From contig NC_135055.1 in NCBI RefSeq assembly GCF_051014685.1, positions 1,612,001 through 1,676,000 on the forward strand: a stretch of DNA of 64,000 nt, written 5' to 3'. A program made the position numbers and the translations under genes. The DNA comes from Ptiloglossa arizonensis (lineage: Eukaryota; Arthropoda; Insecta; Hymenoptera; Colletidae). The notes under the pieces were generated by a model. The model worked only from the letters and a program-made list of their open reading frames with translations. It was not told the origin of the DNA and searched no databases. Of the stretch, positions 1 to 14,145 are shown piece by piece. Every line of letters begins with the position of its first letter. Position 1 is the stretch's first letter.

Positions 1-1164
1 ACGTATATATCAACAGCAACAAACGATAAGGTACACTACGTTTTCGTTCGCGTCGCAAACCTTTTTTCGCTTACGCTCGTGGCATCGACCGTTGCATTGT
101 TCTTCATCGATAAAGCCACAACAATGCATCGGGTCAGTGTAACCCGAATCTCCTCAAGAAAAATCGATAGGTGGCGATTCTGATAAACAGACACGATTCC
201 GTTGACACCGCATGCGACTTGGAAACTCGAACGATGGCCAAGTGGATGAAACTTTTTTGGAACGTGACATCGTGACACGTAGGGTGACCGTTAGGATTCT
301 ACGTGGGACAATTCCTACTGGAAAATAAGGGCAGATTGCCTCTGTTCCTGGAGGCGGGTGTGTTCTTTCAACAAGCGTGGTCGAATTAGGCGAATCGTCG
401 TGCAGGATCTCATCGTGGAACTTGGCAGGATCTCCTCCCGGATGCTTTGTGAATCGGCCCTTAGGGTGAATCTTCACGAAGCTAGGGACAAGTGATTTCA
501 AGCCCAACGAACACACGAGAAGAGGATGATGTTAAGCCCACGAGGTTTTGGATCATCGCGAATGATTAAAGCTGACTTGTCTCCGCACGTTGGAAACTAG
601 TGTCACACCTCTTCGGTGTCCTCCTTTTTCACGGAAGATGGTAATTAATTAAATTGGATGCAATGGGACGGGAAAAATTGTCGCGGAAAGTGAACGTAAT
701 TCGTACAACCGTGTGTACAGCCGGGTAATTAATGGGAAACGATAACGGAGCAAGCAACCGGGACTTTTTGACCGATAATCTTCTTATCTTTCGCTCGGTT
801 GCTCGCAACGCCAACGAACAGCGCCAATGACAATGGCTTGTCGTCGTTGTCGTCGTCGTCGGATGGTATATGATGGCAATAAAGTGTCTCATTATGATTA
901 TTACCATCGTAAGTCAGCACGGGCGTCCGAATGCGCGCAGTTATAACACGATAATCGCTCAGTGTGCACCGGTATCGGCAACGACGTACACGCACTTGGT
1001 TACGCAAAAGGATAACGTCCAATTAAACGGCGCTCAGAAATTCAACACCGATTCACCACCCAAGTATATCCATTTCTCTGACCGCTGACGACGCACTACC
1101 GTACTTCGAGCCTTGATCCTTACTCTCGGCCACGGATCGCTCGAATTTCCATGGGAGATTTGCC
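1..1164. other. Gene-free stretch, upstream of hh
   Basis: Intergenic-looking DNA with moderate GC. A 120-codon stop-free stretch lies on the minus strand at 154-516, but it matches no family I recognise and has no clear splice sites. A short GTC-rich run lies near 847-862. No RNA gene or transposon end was seen. Confidence 0.4.
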
Positions 1165-1700
1165 AGTGGTGTCCTTACATTTGGCATGCGGTTAATCTAG
1201 AATGCCAACAACTTCGCGTACCCGAGTTTCAAAGGCCTCGTTAAACCATAAAACGAAAGGAAGATTTAAAACGTTAAATACTGAAATATTAATCTCGCAG
1301 CTCGTAGAACGTTCAACGGCCAACACGGTCTGTCCAATGAAGTGTTGTACAAGGATTCGCTCGAGGTGTCTCTAGATTTAGCACGTGGATAACCTAAAAT
1401 ATCGAGAAGCCCGGGCCCGTGAGTCTCGAAGACTTATTAAACCATAAACGAAAGGAAGATTTAAAACGTTGAACGTTGAAGTATTAATCTCGCGGGTCGT
1501 AGAGTGTTGTTCAACGGTCACAGTTTGTACCCAGGAATTCCTTAAGGGTGTCTTTGCGTATGGTTAATTCAAAATACTGTGGAGTCTACAAGTTTCAAAG
1601 ACACTACAAACCATCAATGAAGCGACATTAAAGGAGGAACCGACTACTTCGAAAAATAAAATATTCATCTCTGTGTCAGAAAATCGATTAAAGATAGCAA
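1165..1700. repeat. Three diverged tandem copies of a ~190-bp unit
   Basis: The block beginning TTAAACCATAAA (1241) recurs at 1437, including the following AACGAAAGGAAGATTTAAAACG and a later segment TATTAATCTCGC. A more decayed third copy starts near 1590 (CAAACCATCAATGAAG). The two best copies are 196 bp apart. The preceding segments, which contain variants of GGTTAATCTAGAATG, are also shared, so the unit is longer than the best-conserved core. It is non-coding, with no terminal inverted repeats seen, so local tandem duplication is the simplest reading. Confidence 0.75.
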
Positions 1701-4700
1701 TCGTGTGGCCTTTCATCGAACCGTGATTGGAACGACGAGAAAAGAAAATTGAATTACAGAAAAGTCCAAGTATGAATCGTCCACGAGGAATAATGTTCAA
1801 CGATCGTGTTCCCCGCGAATGGTCCACGACACCCCGTGAACGTTAGGCACCGAACAGATCGCCAGTGGGACATTTCACCGAGACAAAGGTGTGTCGGTGA
1901 TCGCGCGATGAAAATTTTCGGCGGTGCACGTCGTATGCACGCGCGTCCGGAGGAACACCCTGTATAAGGCAGGGGGCAGAGGCACGCCGGTTCGCGAGAT
2001 GAGAAGAAGAAGGAGGGAAGAAGGTGGAGAGTTAATTGAATCCGAGCAGCGTATAAGTGGAATGGCCTATTCCTCCTCCGGTTCGCTCTTCTTATTCTTC
2101 TTTCTTCCCGCGTGCCTTTTCTCCTCCCATGCTCTCTTCCTCTTCTACCGTGTCTCCCTTGCCTTGCCTCGCGCCGTCCTTCGTAGCTCCTTGTACCCCC
2201 TTCGAACGGGGTACCGAGGTGGATCGGTAGGTGGAAGGACGCCGGAGGATTGGAGGGAGTAAGCATTCCTTTGTCTCTGCGCGCACGGACCTAGATCACA
2301 TAGTATATAATGTGTATAATGTGCATGCGGATGTGCGACTACGCGTACAGGAACAGGGGATCGGTACATTACGCGTGCCTCTTTGCATTAGAAGGATAGA
2401 GAAACGACCGAATCGTTCTGACAAGCCACGAGAGTTTCGACTTTGGACTTAGTTAACGCGTTAGGAAGTTACAGCTCGACGAGTTTCATAAGATCCCCGA
2501 GGTAGTGGCTTTAGCCTGGAGAAACGAGTAAGGAAGAGACTGGACGATTATCGCCTAGGCCCGTAGCGTTATCCGTTTAAAGGAATACTGTGGAAAGATG
2601 ACAGTGACCAACGTCGTACCGTCCAGTCCGAGGGATTTTATTCGACTCTTTGAGATCTACCTCTGGCTTGGTCGACCAGCTGCTCAACCGACGTTAAACA
2701 ATGCGCTTGGACGAAATTAGTTAGTTAACGTTCGTTAGAATTCCGGAGATACGACGGTAAGACACATCGGTATCGCCAAGTGGCGAGTGCACGGCACCGA
2801 GAATCCCAGTGGTGCGCACGTGCGCATGCGTAGGCATTAAAGCTGTCCTGTCGCGATGTACCCTTGACGGGAACCCCGTGGAAGTCCTGTGGCCCGCTCC
2901 GGCGCAAGATTCGATTCGATTCCGTGGTTCGTTCGGACCACGGGGTATCCGAAATCCTCGTTTCTTCGGTAACCAGACGCGAGATGATTTTCGCCGATGA
3001 CAGTCGGTTGGGTTCTCACCGCGGGTGCGCTCACCGGGCACCCCTCCGCACACACGACTCCGCGTATTTGCGTACCCCGAAATAGCTGTACTCTCCCTCC
3101 CTCCCTCCTTTCCGCGTGAGACGGCGGGAGGACAAGGATGAGGATGGTGAAAACGAAGACGAAGGGACGTGGAGGGCTCAGGGGTGGGGGAGGGGGAGGG
3201 AGGGCGAACGGAGCATGTATACCGCAAAACCAGTTCGCTGGTGAGTAAACAAAAAACGAGAAGGAGCCAACGCCGCGGCGCGGCCTCGTTGTCCGTTGCG
3301 AGGGGAAGAGAATCGCTGCTTTATTGCTAATTCGAAGACATTCGCCCGGCAGAAATGAAACTTTATAGTCCCCGTGCCGAAGATCCGCGCGGAGGGGGTG
3401 GGCGGGTGGGAGCGTAGCAGGCGGAGGGGGGGAGGTACGGGGTGGGCCTAACCGCGCGCGTCACCGAACATACGTCGAGGCCCGATACAACAGGCGCCCG
3501 AACCCTCGGATACGCTCCTGCCCCGGGACAAATGCCTGCGTGGATCACTTTGGAGAATCCTTCGGGTTTCGAACCACCAACAGCGGGGCTCGCCAGTTTT
3601 CGCGTATGTACTGGCACGTGAACGTTTCGACGGTCTCCTGGGGTACCGGGTTATTACGGCAGTGACAGTGTTCGGCCGAGTTTTCAATTTCCCCACACCG
3701 AGGCCGTTCCTCCGTACCGGGGATTATCGAAATCGTCACGGTCCGGCACGAATTTTGCGTGTCGCGACGCCGGGCCGTGACCGAGGGACCCGGGGAATCT
3801 TCGAATTACTCTTGGGTTAGGGGAGGTCGGGGGGTTGGCCGATTACCGAGAAATCCGGCGATTATTTTCTCCGAAATGGTTCTCGGTTTCCAGCGCGCTC
3901 TCCGGTGGAGGGGTAGGGGGGGTAGAAGGAGGAGGAGGAGCGTGGAGAGCCAGCGGGTGGCTCGCGTCACGAGAATGCAGCTCGCAGGCGGCTCATTACG
4001 GTGGTGTGCGCGCAAGAATTTCGTACACGCGATGTAATTCGCGACAGTGAAACTGACCGCGGTGAATCACGCGTGGTCGGCGTTACCCGGTCGTGAGAAT
4101 CCATCGCGGGGTCGTTTCCACTCGGGAAACTTCGGATCGTACGTACTGTGCAAATTGTACATCCGAGAGTACGAGAAACGAAACGAGGGAGAAAATAAAA
4201 TGAAGAAAGAAAAAAAAAAAAATAGAAAAAAAAATTTATTTCGACAAAAAGACGAAGAAGAAAAAAAAACGGCACGACCGCATCGATAAAAGGAACGCCG
4301 CTGTGTCTCGAGCGTCGTGGAAAGAACGGGCGTGCGCGTTTGAATCGCGGCGAGAAGATCGCACGGAGATTACGTCGCGTACGGCAGCCGCTCAAGTGTC
4401 GCAGTTGCACGTCGTTAATGTGAGGCAGGTGCTAACGCGGAGAGAAAGAGAAGACACGGAGAAGGTGGCGGTGAAGGAGAAGAGAGAAGATGCGCCCGGA
4501 TCCCGTCCTCCCCCTAATTGACAAATTGGAATCTTATTAGAAGCTCGTGATGCCGGAGGTACCCGAGGCAGGAGGAGCCTCGAGGGTCTCTCGACTCGGG
4601 CGAGAGAAAGACAGAGAGAGAGACAGGTAGCAAGAGTAGCCGTGAAAGACGAGGAGAGAACGAGGGGCATAATGCGCGGATGGTACGACACTAACAGGTT

Positions 4701-5171
4701 GTACGGCCCACGGTGGAACGGAGAGAAGAAATACCTTACGCTTAGCCTGCCGGCCGGCAGGCGAATGCCACCCAGGAAGCGTTCGCGCGTGCGCGATCTG
4801 TGTGGCCTCGGCTGGACTCGACCACCGGGCCCAGCCGAGGACGCACGAGCTGGCCCGACTCGGCGCGAGGACGCCCGAAGCCGACGTGTGCTGGCCCACC
4901 CGGTAGAGCGCGCGCGTGCCGCGTCCTGTGTGGTCTTACGCTCGCTTCTTCGCTCTTCCTATTCTCCCTTACTGCTCTTCTGTTCCCTTTCTTCTCTCGC
5001 TCCGTCCTTTTCTTCTCTCGTCTTATGCACGTCCATTCCCTCCGTCCTTCTTCCATCCGCGCTTCTTTTTCTACGGAGCATTTATTCCTCGTTTTTTCTT
5101 TCGTACCTTTCTCCCATCCCCCCACCCGATCGATTTTCCAGATGTTTCCCGCTGCGAGTGAATCGCGTTTT
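1701..5171. other. GC-rich gene-free stretch with strand-skewed patches
   Basis: The DNA alternates between pyrimidine-rich and purine-rich patches, for example about 2080-2200, 3090-3210, 3900-3950 and 4190-4275. These keep several frames open on both strands (up to 168 codons) without a recognisable domain or consistent reading frame. GGAACACCCTGTATAAGGC near 1953 carries the reverse complement of an ACAGGGTGTYC motif often seen at insect transposon edges, but no element could be delimited. Confidence 0.4.
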
Positions 5172-5172
5172 C

Positions 5173-5205
<33 letters not shown>
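5172..5205. repeat. (CT)n microsatellite
   Basis: Nearly pure CT dinucleotides with one interruption (CTAT). The tract sits inside a pyrimidine-rich region running from about 4950 to 5350, which accounts for the long open frames there on both strands. Confidence 0.9.
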
Positions 5206-5377
5206 GGATTCTCCACCTGCTCGTCGAAACTTTCTCAGCTTTGCTACGTATCCTCGGCGAGTCCAATCTACGGAGATTCTCGGCTACGTATCTCTCCTTT
5301 CTCCCGGTTGGAGCGCAGTTTCCTCCTCCCTGCAACACGGTCCGCGCCGTCTCCTTGCCTCTGTCCGGGCCGCGAAG

Positions 5378-5427
5378 ATGAGGTGGCCCAAAGACGAACA
5401 GCAGAAGGTGGAGGTGCTGACAGTGGC
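5378..5427 (+). other. Candidate short first coding exon (ATG plus consensus splice donor)
   Basis: An ATG at 5378, preceded by GCGAAG, opens a 16-codon frame reading MRWPKDEQQKVEVLTV. It runs into the perfect donor GTAAGT at 5428-5433 and leaves two bases (GC) of a split codon. Without splicing the frame ends at the TAA inside the donor. Codon use is GC-ending, as expected of coding DNA in a GC-rich region, and the upstream pyrimidine-rich DNA could be a 5' leader. I do not recognise the peptide and could not find a partner exon. It could be the start of an unrecognised gene, an alternative upstream exon, or chance. Confidence 0.22.
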
Positions 5428-5433
5428 GTAAGT

Positions 5434-6639
5434 AACGAAGGATCGTGTAGATCGCGCGATATTGCCGCCGACAGGACCGCGAAATGGAATTCTAATTAGG
5501 CGACTGTTACGGGCATAAAACGGGAGGGAGAGAGGGAGGGAGGGACGGCTCTCCGGCTTGGGAATCCGTAAAGGCCGAGAGCAATTTGTACGCGATACTC
5601 GAGGCCCGTGCTGTTTCACGGATTCCCTCTATGTATAAAACGGTTCGTCGATAATGGAAGCCTCTTTTGTTGTTCGTCGGGTCTCTCGGTCCCGGTTGGT
5701 ACGGTTTGCTCTAAGGTGGTTTTATCGGCGACCAAAACGATCCACGCCAGACGGTCGCTTCAAAGGGCCCCAATGCCTCTGACCATTATTACTATTCGTC
5801 ACGAAAACAGTCTCCGGGTGTCACGTTCACGAGGGCCACGTAGAATTTTATCTACGTCAGTGACCAAAGAAAGGAGATGAGGTGGTAAGCCCACTCGACC
5901 CGTTTCACCTCTCCTTTCCCGCTTCTCGGTTTCCTTCGCACGGCTTGACTCGACCACGTGCTAACTTACGAGCTACGATCTCTGTACCCTTCCACTTTTC
6001 TTTCTTCATCGCTCGTCCCCTCCCTCCCTCCCTACGGGTTTCCAACTCCACCATCGTCCACCGTCCATTCTCTCTCGCTCGCTCTTCAACTCGCGTCGTT
6101 TCTTTTCTTCTTTTTATACCCGGTTGTCCTTTTCTGTCTCCTACGGTCTCTCCTTAGCCCGATTCGGCGCTGCATCGTCTCGCTTTTTCGCTTCCCCTCG
6201 AGTTCTCCTCGGATTATTAATCCACCGACGGGAGAGGATCCGTGGCGTTCGCGGAGATTACGGGCCGAGAGCACGGTCAAGGTGCTGCTACGTTAACAAG
6301 CATCGATAGGCTTACGGAGGGGGTGACGGAGGAGGGATCACGGGGACTGTGATTCCGAAGATAAAAGATCGCGCTTTGCTGCTCCTCTCTTATTTGCGCG
6401 ACATCTACGATGGAATCGAACCGCGGGACCAGAATTTCGGCGACTCGGGGAAACTGATTAGGATCCCGTCGAACCTGTACCAAGATACCACAAAGTGGAA
6501 ATCCTTGGCGGCTTCAAAGACACCGATTTTTCTAAGCGGTCCTCGGATATTGATCTCGTAACGGAATCTAGCCGAGCAAGCACACTTTCTTTCCAATCGC
6601 GGAATTCGAACGGATGGGGATCTGAACTGGGGCTGAGGC
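5434..6639. other. Gene-free stretch
   Basis: Pyrimidine-rich to about 6200, then mixed. Overlapping open frames at 5882-6296 consist of Ser/Pro/Phe/Leu-rich low-complexity translations typical of CT-rich DNA. Nothing recognisable. Confidence 0.4.
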
Positions 6640-7620
6640 TACTCGAGTATTTCGTTGGGTATTCGAACAGGACGAACAAACTTGAAATACTTCGAATACG
6701 CGAACAGTAGGAATTCCATAAGTAGTGTATTCGAGTAAGAACATGGAATCTAATACACTTCGAATGTTTGGGTATTTGAATACGATTATTCGAGCTCGAA
6801 CTTGGTTGCAATGAGCACAGAAATAAAGACATTGTGGCTATAGTGAGCAAAAATATACTTATAAATATTATAGGGATAAACATAGGTAGTACAAATTTTC
6901 TACAAATTACGAAGCTCCTTTCCAATACACGACATTCTTGTTCTCTCCTAGTTTAGAAACTTTAATAAAAATATTGTATAGAATACCGTTAGTAAAATAT
7001 CTTTACTGAAGAGACAGTTTAAAAAAGAACAAGTAACTTTCAATAGTTTGTTTACAGTTCATCTCGCACTGTTCAGATGACACAAATATCCAAATATTTG
7101 AACATTGTACAAAGTGTTCGAACAGTATTCGAATAATCGCGTTTCAATTCGAGTAGGTATTCCATAACTCAAGTATTCAAATAGGTATTCGATTATTCAA
7201 ATATTCGTGTAGGTATTCGATAACTAGAGTGTTCGAGTCGACATTCGATAACTCAAGTATTTAGGTAGCTAATCGATAATCCAGTTATTGTACTAGGTAT
7301 GCAATGATTCAAGCGTTCGAGCGGATATTCGATTACTCAAGTATTCGAATGATAGGGTAGGTAATCGATTATTCATCGAGTATCAACAAAATTGAGTAGT
7401 TATTCAAATAGTCAAGTAGAATTACCGAAGGATTCGAAAGTCGTTCGATTACTCGCGAGTGTTCGACTATTCAAGTGGTATTCCCGAGGTGTTCGGATAC
7501 TCGCGTATTCGATTACTCGGATATTCGAGTAGCGTTCGATCGACGTTCGCCGAATATTCGAATTGCCGTCGCGTCCAAGTACCCGAGTACCGAAAAATTC
7601 GCCAAGTAGTCCCCAACCCT
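6640..7620. repeat. ATTCGAATA-type minisatellite region (~30-bp units)
   Basis: A long run of degenerate units resembling ATAACTCAAGTATTCGAGTA followed by GGTATTCG is clearest from 7140 to 7380 at roughly 28-30-bp spacing, and continues to about 7600. The palindrome TTCGAA and its one-base variants recur throughout. Part of the interior (about 6800-7080) is ordinary AT-rich DNA. The same motif family recurs at about 9.6-10.5, 18.7-18.9, 24.2-24.6 and 62.3-62.8 kb. Any open frame here is a by-product of the repeat. Confidence 0.75.
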
Positions 7621-9589
7621 GATCTAAACGCCCGTGGATAGGAACAGATACATCCCCGGGATGCCGGGGGCGATCGGTGCGGCGCGATCGCGCATTTATC
7701 TCAATCGCGAAAACACCGTGCGCGTGTGACGTGAAACTGTCGGGTGGGGGCGCGATGATTGGGGCCCGCTGTCCGTAAAGCGTATTTTCGCATGTAAAAT
7801 GTAAATGGCGCGGCGCACCGTGTTCCTGAGGCCGGCCAGTTTCCCGTCGCGTACGTGTGCGTGCGCGAGGAGGACGGGATCGAGGAAAGGAGAGGAAAAA
7901 GGAAAGAGAGAAGCGAGCAGGGTTCAAAGAGCCGACAGTGGTTAAAGAGCCTTCTTCCTCTCTCCACTTCGACACGCACAAGTACGAGGCGCAACCTTTC
8001 GAGCTACCCAGAAGAGTATCATCCTTCTGACTTGTCTCTCTCGCTCTCTTACACGCTGTCCATCTCCGTCGTTGCCTCTCCGTCTACCCGGCACCTCGAT
8101 CCTCCTCGTTCCATACTCCGCCGGCAGAGCAAATTTATTTCACGTTCCTGCCTTTTCTGGACCTTTCACAATATTTGGCCGTGCTTTGGCATCCAGCACC
8201 GGCCGCGGCGGGCACCGGTCACCAGAAGATACGGCTTTGAGCCCTCGGTGATGGATGGTTCGCTCTCCAGCCCGCCACGAATTGCTGCTTCTACTCTTTT
8301 GTCCCTCTCGTTCCCACTTTACGCTCTTTTTCCATCTAACCGTGGTTCTCCTCTCTCGCTCGCTCGTCTCGCCCCTTTGCCGGGTCCTCTTCTCCCTGTA
8401 GAGGATGCTAGACTACTGCTGATGGGGCCCAGGGCCGGTCAGTCCCAAGGTATACACACGCGAGGTTCCTACGTCGAGATCGGGCCGATTTAGCCAGGCG
8501 CCGAATGTTTCGGATATCTTGCCAGGGATGTTTACGCTCGGTTCGTCGTCCTTTGGGATCGAATACGAGTCACCGAGAATGACCACGCGCGTTCGCGTGT
8601 CCAAGGGCCTACTCAGCGATCGCGTAATCCGTCGGGGACCGAATTTCTGCTGGATGTTAGCTTCCACGAGTACCGATCGCGGCGGGCACGCGGAGACGAA
8701 GAAGAACTCGAATCCTCGGAAGAATGACCCCGGCGTTCGGGTATCGCAGAGAGCCGTCCCTGGGTCCGTGGACCCGCAGCCCCGGGACCGTTCCACTGAG
8801 TTCGTGCAGGTATATAAATTCTGGTGCTATTATTGGGGTTTGTGCCTTCTCACAGAGCCCTCTGGGGCCCGCGGCGGCCCCTTTGAGCTACTCGTTCTGC
8901 CTCTCTCGTCTTCCCCGGCATTTCTCTCTCTCTCTCTTTCTCTCTCTCTCTCGTTTCGTAGCCTCCACTGTTTCTACTCTCTCGACTCCCTGTCCTCTCT
9001 CCACCTCGACCTTATCCTACTCACCGCCTCCTTCCCCTTGTTCTTCTCATCCTCCTCCACCCCCACCTCTGCCTCACCCTTTGACTCCTCCGCCCTCCCC
9101 CCGCCCTTCGTCCCATTCTCCACCTCGGCGGCGATTCTACACCGCCCCTGACTTGTTTGTTTTCCCTCGCGTCGTCTTCCGTTTGCTAAACGCACCTTAA
9201 ATTACGCGGCCGATGATAAATATTTGAGCCGTCCATTACGCGAAAGGGTCCCCCGAACCCCCTTCCCCTGGCCGCTTGTCCCCCTCCTGCCACCCCACCA
9301 GGGGACCCCTGTCCGACCGGCGTTACCTCCTTGAGCCGACGCGGGTTCCTCGTTGGATCGTGTTACTTCGAAAAAGGGACACCCGGAGGTGAGCTACACC
9401 GAGAAATGGTGGCCACTGCACCCGGGGATTTTCTTGGACGATCACCGCGGGAGAGAGAGAGAGAGAGAGAAAGAGGATCCTTCCCTTACCGTCTTAGCGC
9501 CTTCTACTCTCTGTTCGTTCGTCGCGACCGTCTAGCGCGAAATCGGGGTCCACGGGTCTGGGAATAGGACTGGAACTACTTGTCGAATT
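7621..9589. other. GC-rich gene-free stretch with CT/GA microsatellites
   Basis: CpG-rich DNA with a (CT)n tract at about 8922-8952, a (GA)n tract at 9451-9472 and a pyrimidine-rich segment at 8880-9180. Open frames of up to 212 codons occur in several overlapping frames but translate to Ser/Pro/Leu-rich low-complexity sequence. A TATA-like GTATATAAATT lies at about 8810 with no identifiable transcript downstream. Confidence 0.4.
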
Positions 9590-10480
9590 TTTCTGTATTC
9601 AAAGATTCGAATATTCGGCGAATGTAATTCGATGATGATCGAGTACTCGAATATGTTGGTCACCGATCAAATGTGTTCCGAGTATTCGAGTGATATGGCT
9701 CGACAAGTGTATCGGGGAGATGGAGAGATTGTCTCTAGGTGAAATTGACGACTTGAATTTTTTGAAAAGGTCACTACGCTGGTAGGATTTGGTGTCGCGT
9801 GAATTAACGATCAATGGCATCGGTATCGCGGTGAATTCAATTTATTAGCTAAAGGAGGGATTTCTATCACATCGTGAGGATCGCACAGGGATACTTGAGA
9901 ACTCCCAGTCCTTATAGAAGTAGGATCAATTCGTCGGTAGTCGATCAAATAAATACGACAGTTCGAGGGAGTTATATGAGACGGAGGAGGTATGTACTTC
10001 GTGAACGAAGAATGTTCAATTTTTAGCACTCTTTGATCGCGTAAATTGAGTAGTTGGAGGTACAATCAAGTTGTAGTAGATGGACATTTGCGAAAGATGA
10101 AACATTCCGAAGAATGATATTTGAATAGCGATATTCGAATATTTTAATATACAAGCACTGTCATTCGAATAGTCCAATATACATACGAATGCTATCATTC
10201 AAGTAGTCCAATATTCGAATACTATTATTCAAATGCTCTAATATTCGAATACTACCGTTCAAATACTCCAATATTCGAATACTCCGATTCAAGAACTCAA
10301 ACATTTGAATGCTATCATTCAATATTCAAATACTGCCATTCAAGTACTCCAATATTCGAATACTCCCATTCAAGAACTCAAACATTTGAATGCTATCGTT
10401 CAATATTCAAATACTACCCCTCAAATACTTTAATATTCGAATACTACTGCTCGAATACTCCAATACTCAAACAGTTCCCA
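9590..10480. repeat. Second ATTCGAATA minisatellite cluster
   Basis: TTCGAATATTCGG-like motifs at 9600-9700 are followed, after about 400 bp of ordinary sequence, by a dense array at 10,110-10,480. There, units resembling CCAATATTCGAATACTA alternate with TTCAAATACT at about 30-bp spacing. No genes seen. Confidence 0.75.
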
Positions 10481-12604
<2,124 letters not shown>

Positions 12605-12810
12605 CCGTTAACGTTCCATTACCTGCTACACTATTTCCACGTAATCCTCCGTCCCAATATCTCAATATCCGTGGAGGGTTTAATTGCTATTCAACGTTCA
12701 TTTATTACCCCAGCAGGTAGCAAATGCTTTGAGCAACGTCGTCGTCAGGCGCGTTGCGCGAGCAAAAACAGGGCGAGTATACGCTCCGATACCGTTCGCA
12801 GAAACGAAGC

Positions 12811-12834
12811 GAGAGAGAGAGAGAGAGAGAGAGA
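12811..12834. repeat. (GA)n microsatellite
   Basis: Twelve GA dinucleotides, opposite in strand sense to the (CT)n tract about 210 bp upstream. Confidence 0.9.
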
Positions 12835-14099
12835 AAGAAAAATGTTTTCCTTAGCGCCGTAAAGTTCGAATTGTTCCCGGAATTCCAAGGACCCCGACTT
12901 TGTTTATACCGTGTAAATCGGGATGCGTCAATGATAGATTGCCCGCGGCCGCACGGTCGGAGAGGGTGGGAGGGGGCGGGGGGCGGGGGCGGGGGGCCAG
13001 CCACGCATTCACAAAAGATGTTTATTATCAGTAAACCGAACACTTCGGTAGGCAGCTCTTCGGTCCTCCCCTCCTCGTCCTTGGTTAGGCTTCGACTTTC
13101 GTATCAGTTGGCCCGTAGCTGCGACTGGTGACGTTTCCATCGTGTGCCGCTACTCGTGTCGCGTTCCTCGCAGCAGAAATTCCCCAGACGGTCTCTCGCG
13201 GTGGTGTAATTATATATCGTGGACGATCGCGTCGAGTAATCGGCGGCCCGATAAACGTAGCGCCACTTATAAATAACGATCGACGTCTACCGAGGTGGGT
13301 CGATCGCGATCAATTGCGCGCGCATTCGCGCCGCGTGAAACCGTCTCCCCTTCTCCCTGTTCCTCACCGCGCTCGGTGGTAAACCTCCGACGCGAGGCCG
13401 GACGAAAATCATGGGAAAACTGGAAAACTGGTGTCCGCGTATGCTCGACGTGGAGTTCGGTGGCGTCCCGAGACGTTTCGCTTAATAAAATCCAGCGGTA
13501 CTCCCGACACGGTGCAGGAATGCGATAAAAGTGGGTAATCGGGGAGCGGGGTTTCGCAGAAAAAGCAAAATCGTAAAGAAGAGCGAAACTTGACGGCTGC
13601 CGAAGTCAAGGTCGGCTCACCCCACCGTTCAGGCCTAGGGTACGTGCGCACGGCTCGGGGGTAGACGGTCATTGAGAATCTTCTCGCAAACTGCTGGCCG
13701 GGTACTCGGCGTAAGGATCACGGGCGAACGAGGGAACCTCGCCCGCGTGAGGAGGAGACGCGAGGGACGGGGGAGGGAGGCCAGCAGCAACAAGGTAAAA
13801 CGTTGTAACGACGACAACGAAAACGACGAAGAGGAAGGATCAATCGGCAGCGAGGTGGGGACCCCCGGGTGGACGCGTAAAAGGAAGAGGGTACGCGTAG
13901 ACGGGGCGAGGAGCGTAGACGAGGGAGACGGAACGATACCAGAGGGGAGAGAGAGAGAGGCCCCGAGCCCCGATCGAACCGAATCGAACGAGGAGAAAGC
14001 TAAAAAGGTTTTTATCCTCTCTCCCTACCGCCCTCTTTCGTCTTTCTTCGCGAGCGTCTCCGTTCCGCGTCGCGCACCTGTCCTCGTTCACCCAGCGCA
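12835..14099. other. CpG-rich gene-free stretch upstream of the hh promoter region
   Basis: High-GC DNA with a G-rich tract at about 12,960-13,000 (runs of GGGGGCGGGG) and purine-rich DNA at 13,730-13,990. An isolated TATA-like CTTATAAATAA lies near 13,266. The open frame at 13,672-14,139 is Arg/Glu-rich and has no recognised domain. No coding exon identified. Confidence 0.4.
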
Positions 14100-14145
14100 C
14101 GCCCCGCCCCGACCAATGGAGTCTCGTCGGGCCCGGTGACGTCAG
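14100..14145 (+). promoter_or_regulatory. Candidate proximal promoter elements: GC box, CCAAT box, CRE
   Basis: Within 46 bp there is a GC box (CCCCGCCCC, about 14,102), a CCAAT box (14,113-14,117) and a perfect palindromic CRE, TGACGTCA (14,137-14,144). All lie in CpG-rich DNA about 1.15 kb upstream of the hh start codon. The spacing to hh would allow a leader of about 1 kb. The motifs are seen directly; their use as the hh promoter is inference, since insect promoters more often rely on Inr/DPE elements. An Inr-like TCAGTC lies at 14,440-14,445 without a convincing DPE. Confidence 0.3.

Noticed and set aside
154..516. 120-codon minus-strand frame at the window start
   Set aside because: The translation looks moderately protein-like but matches no family I know and lacks clear splice sites.
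4642..5499. 285-codon plus-strand and overlapping 198-codon minus-strand frames
   Set aside because: Both translate pyrimidine/purine-rich low-complexity DNA (Ser/Leu/Phe and Arg/Glu runs) around a CT microsatellite; no domain.
7855..9200. 212- and 210-codon plus-strand frames
   Set aside because: Overlapping Ser/Pro/Leu-rich translations of CT-rich DNA without domains or consistent frame.
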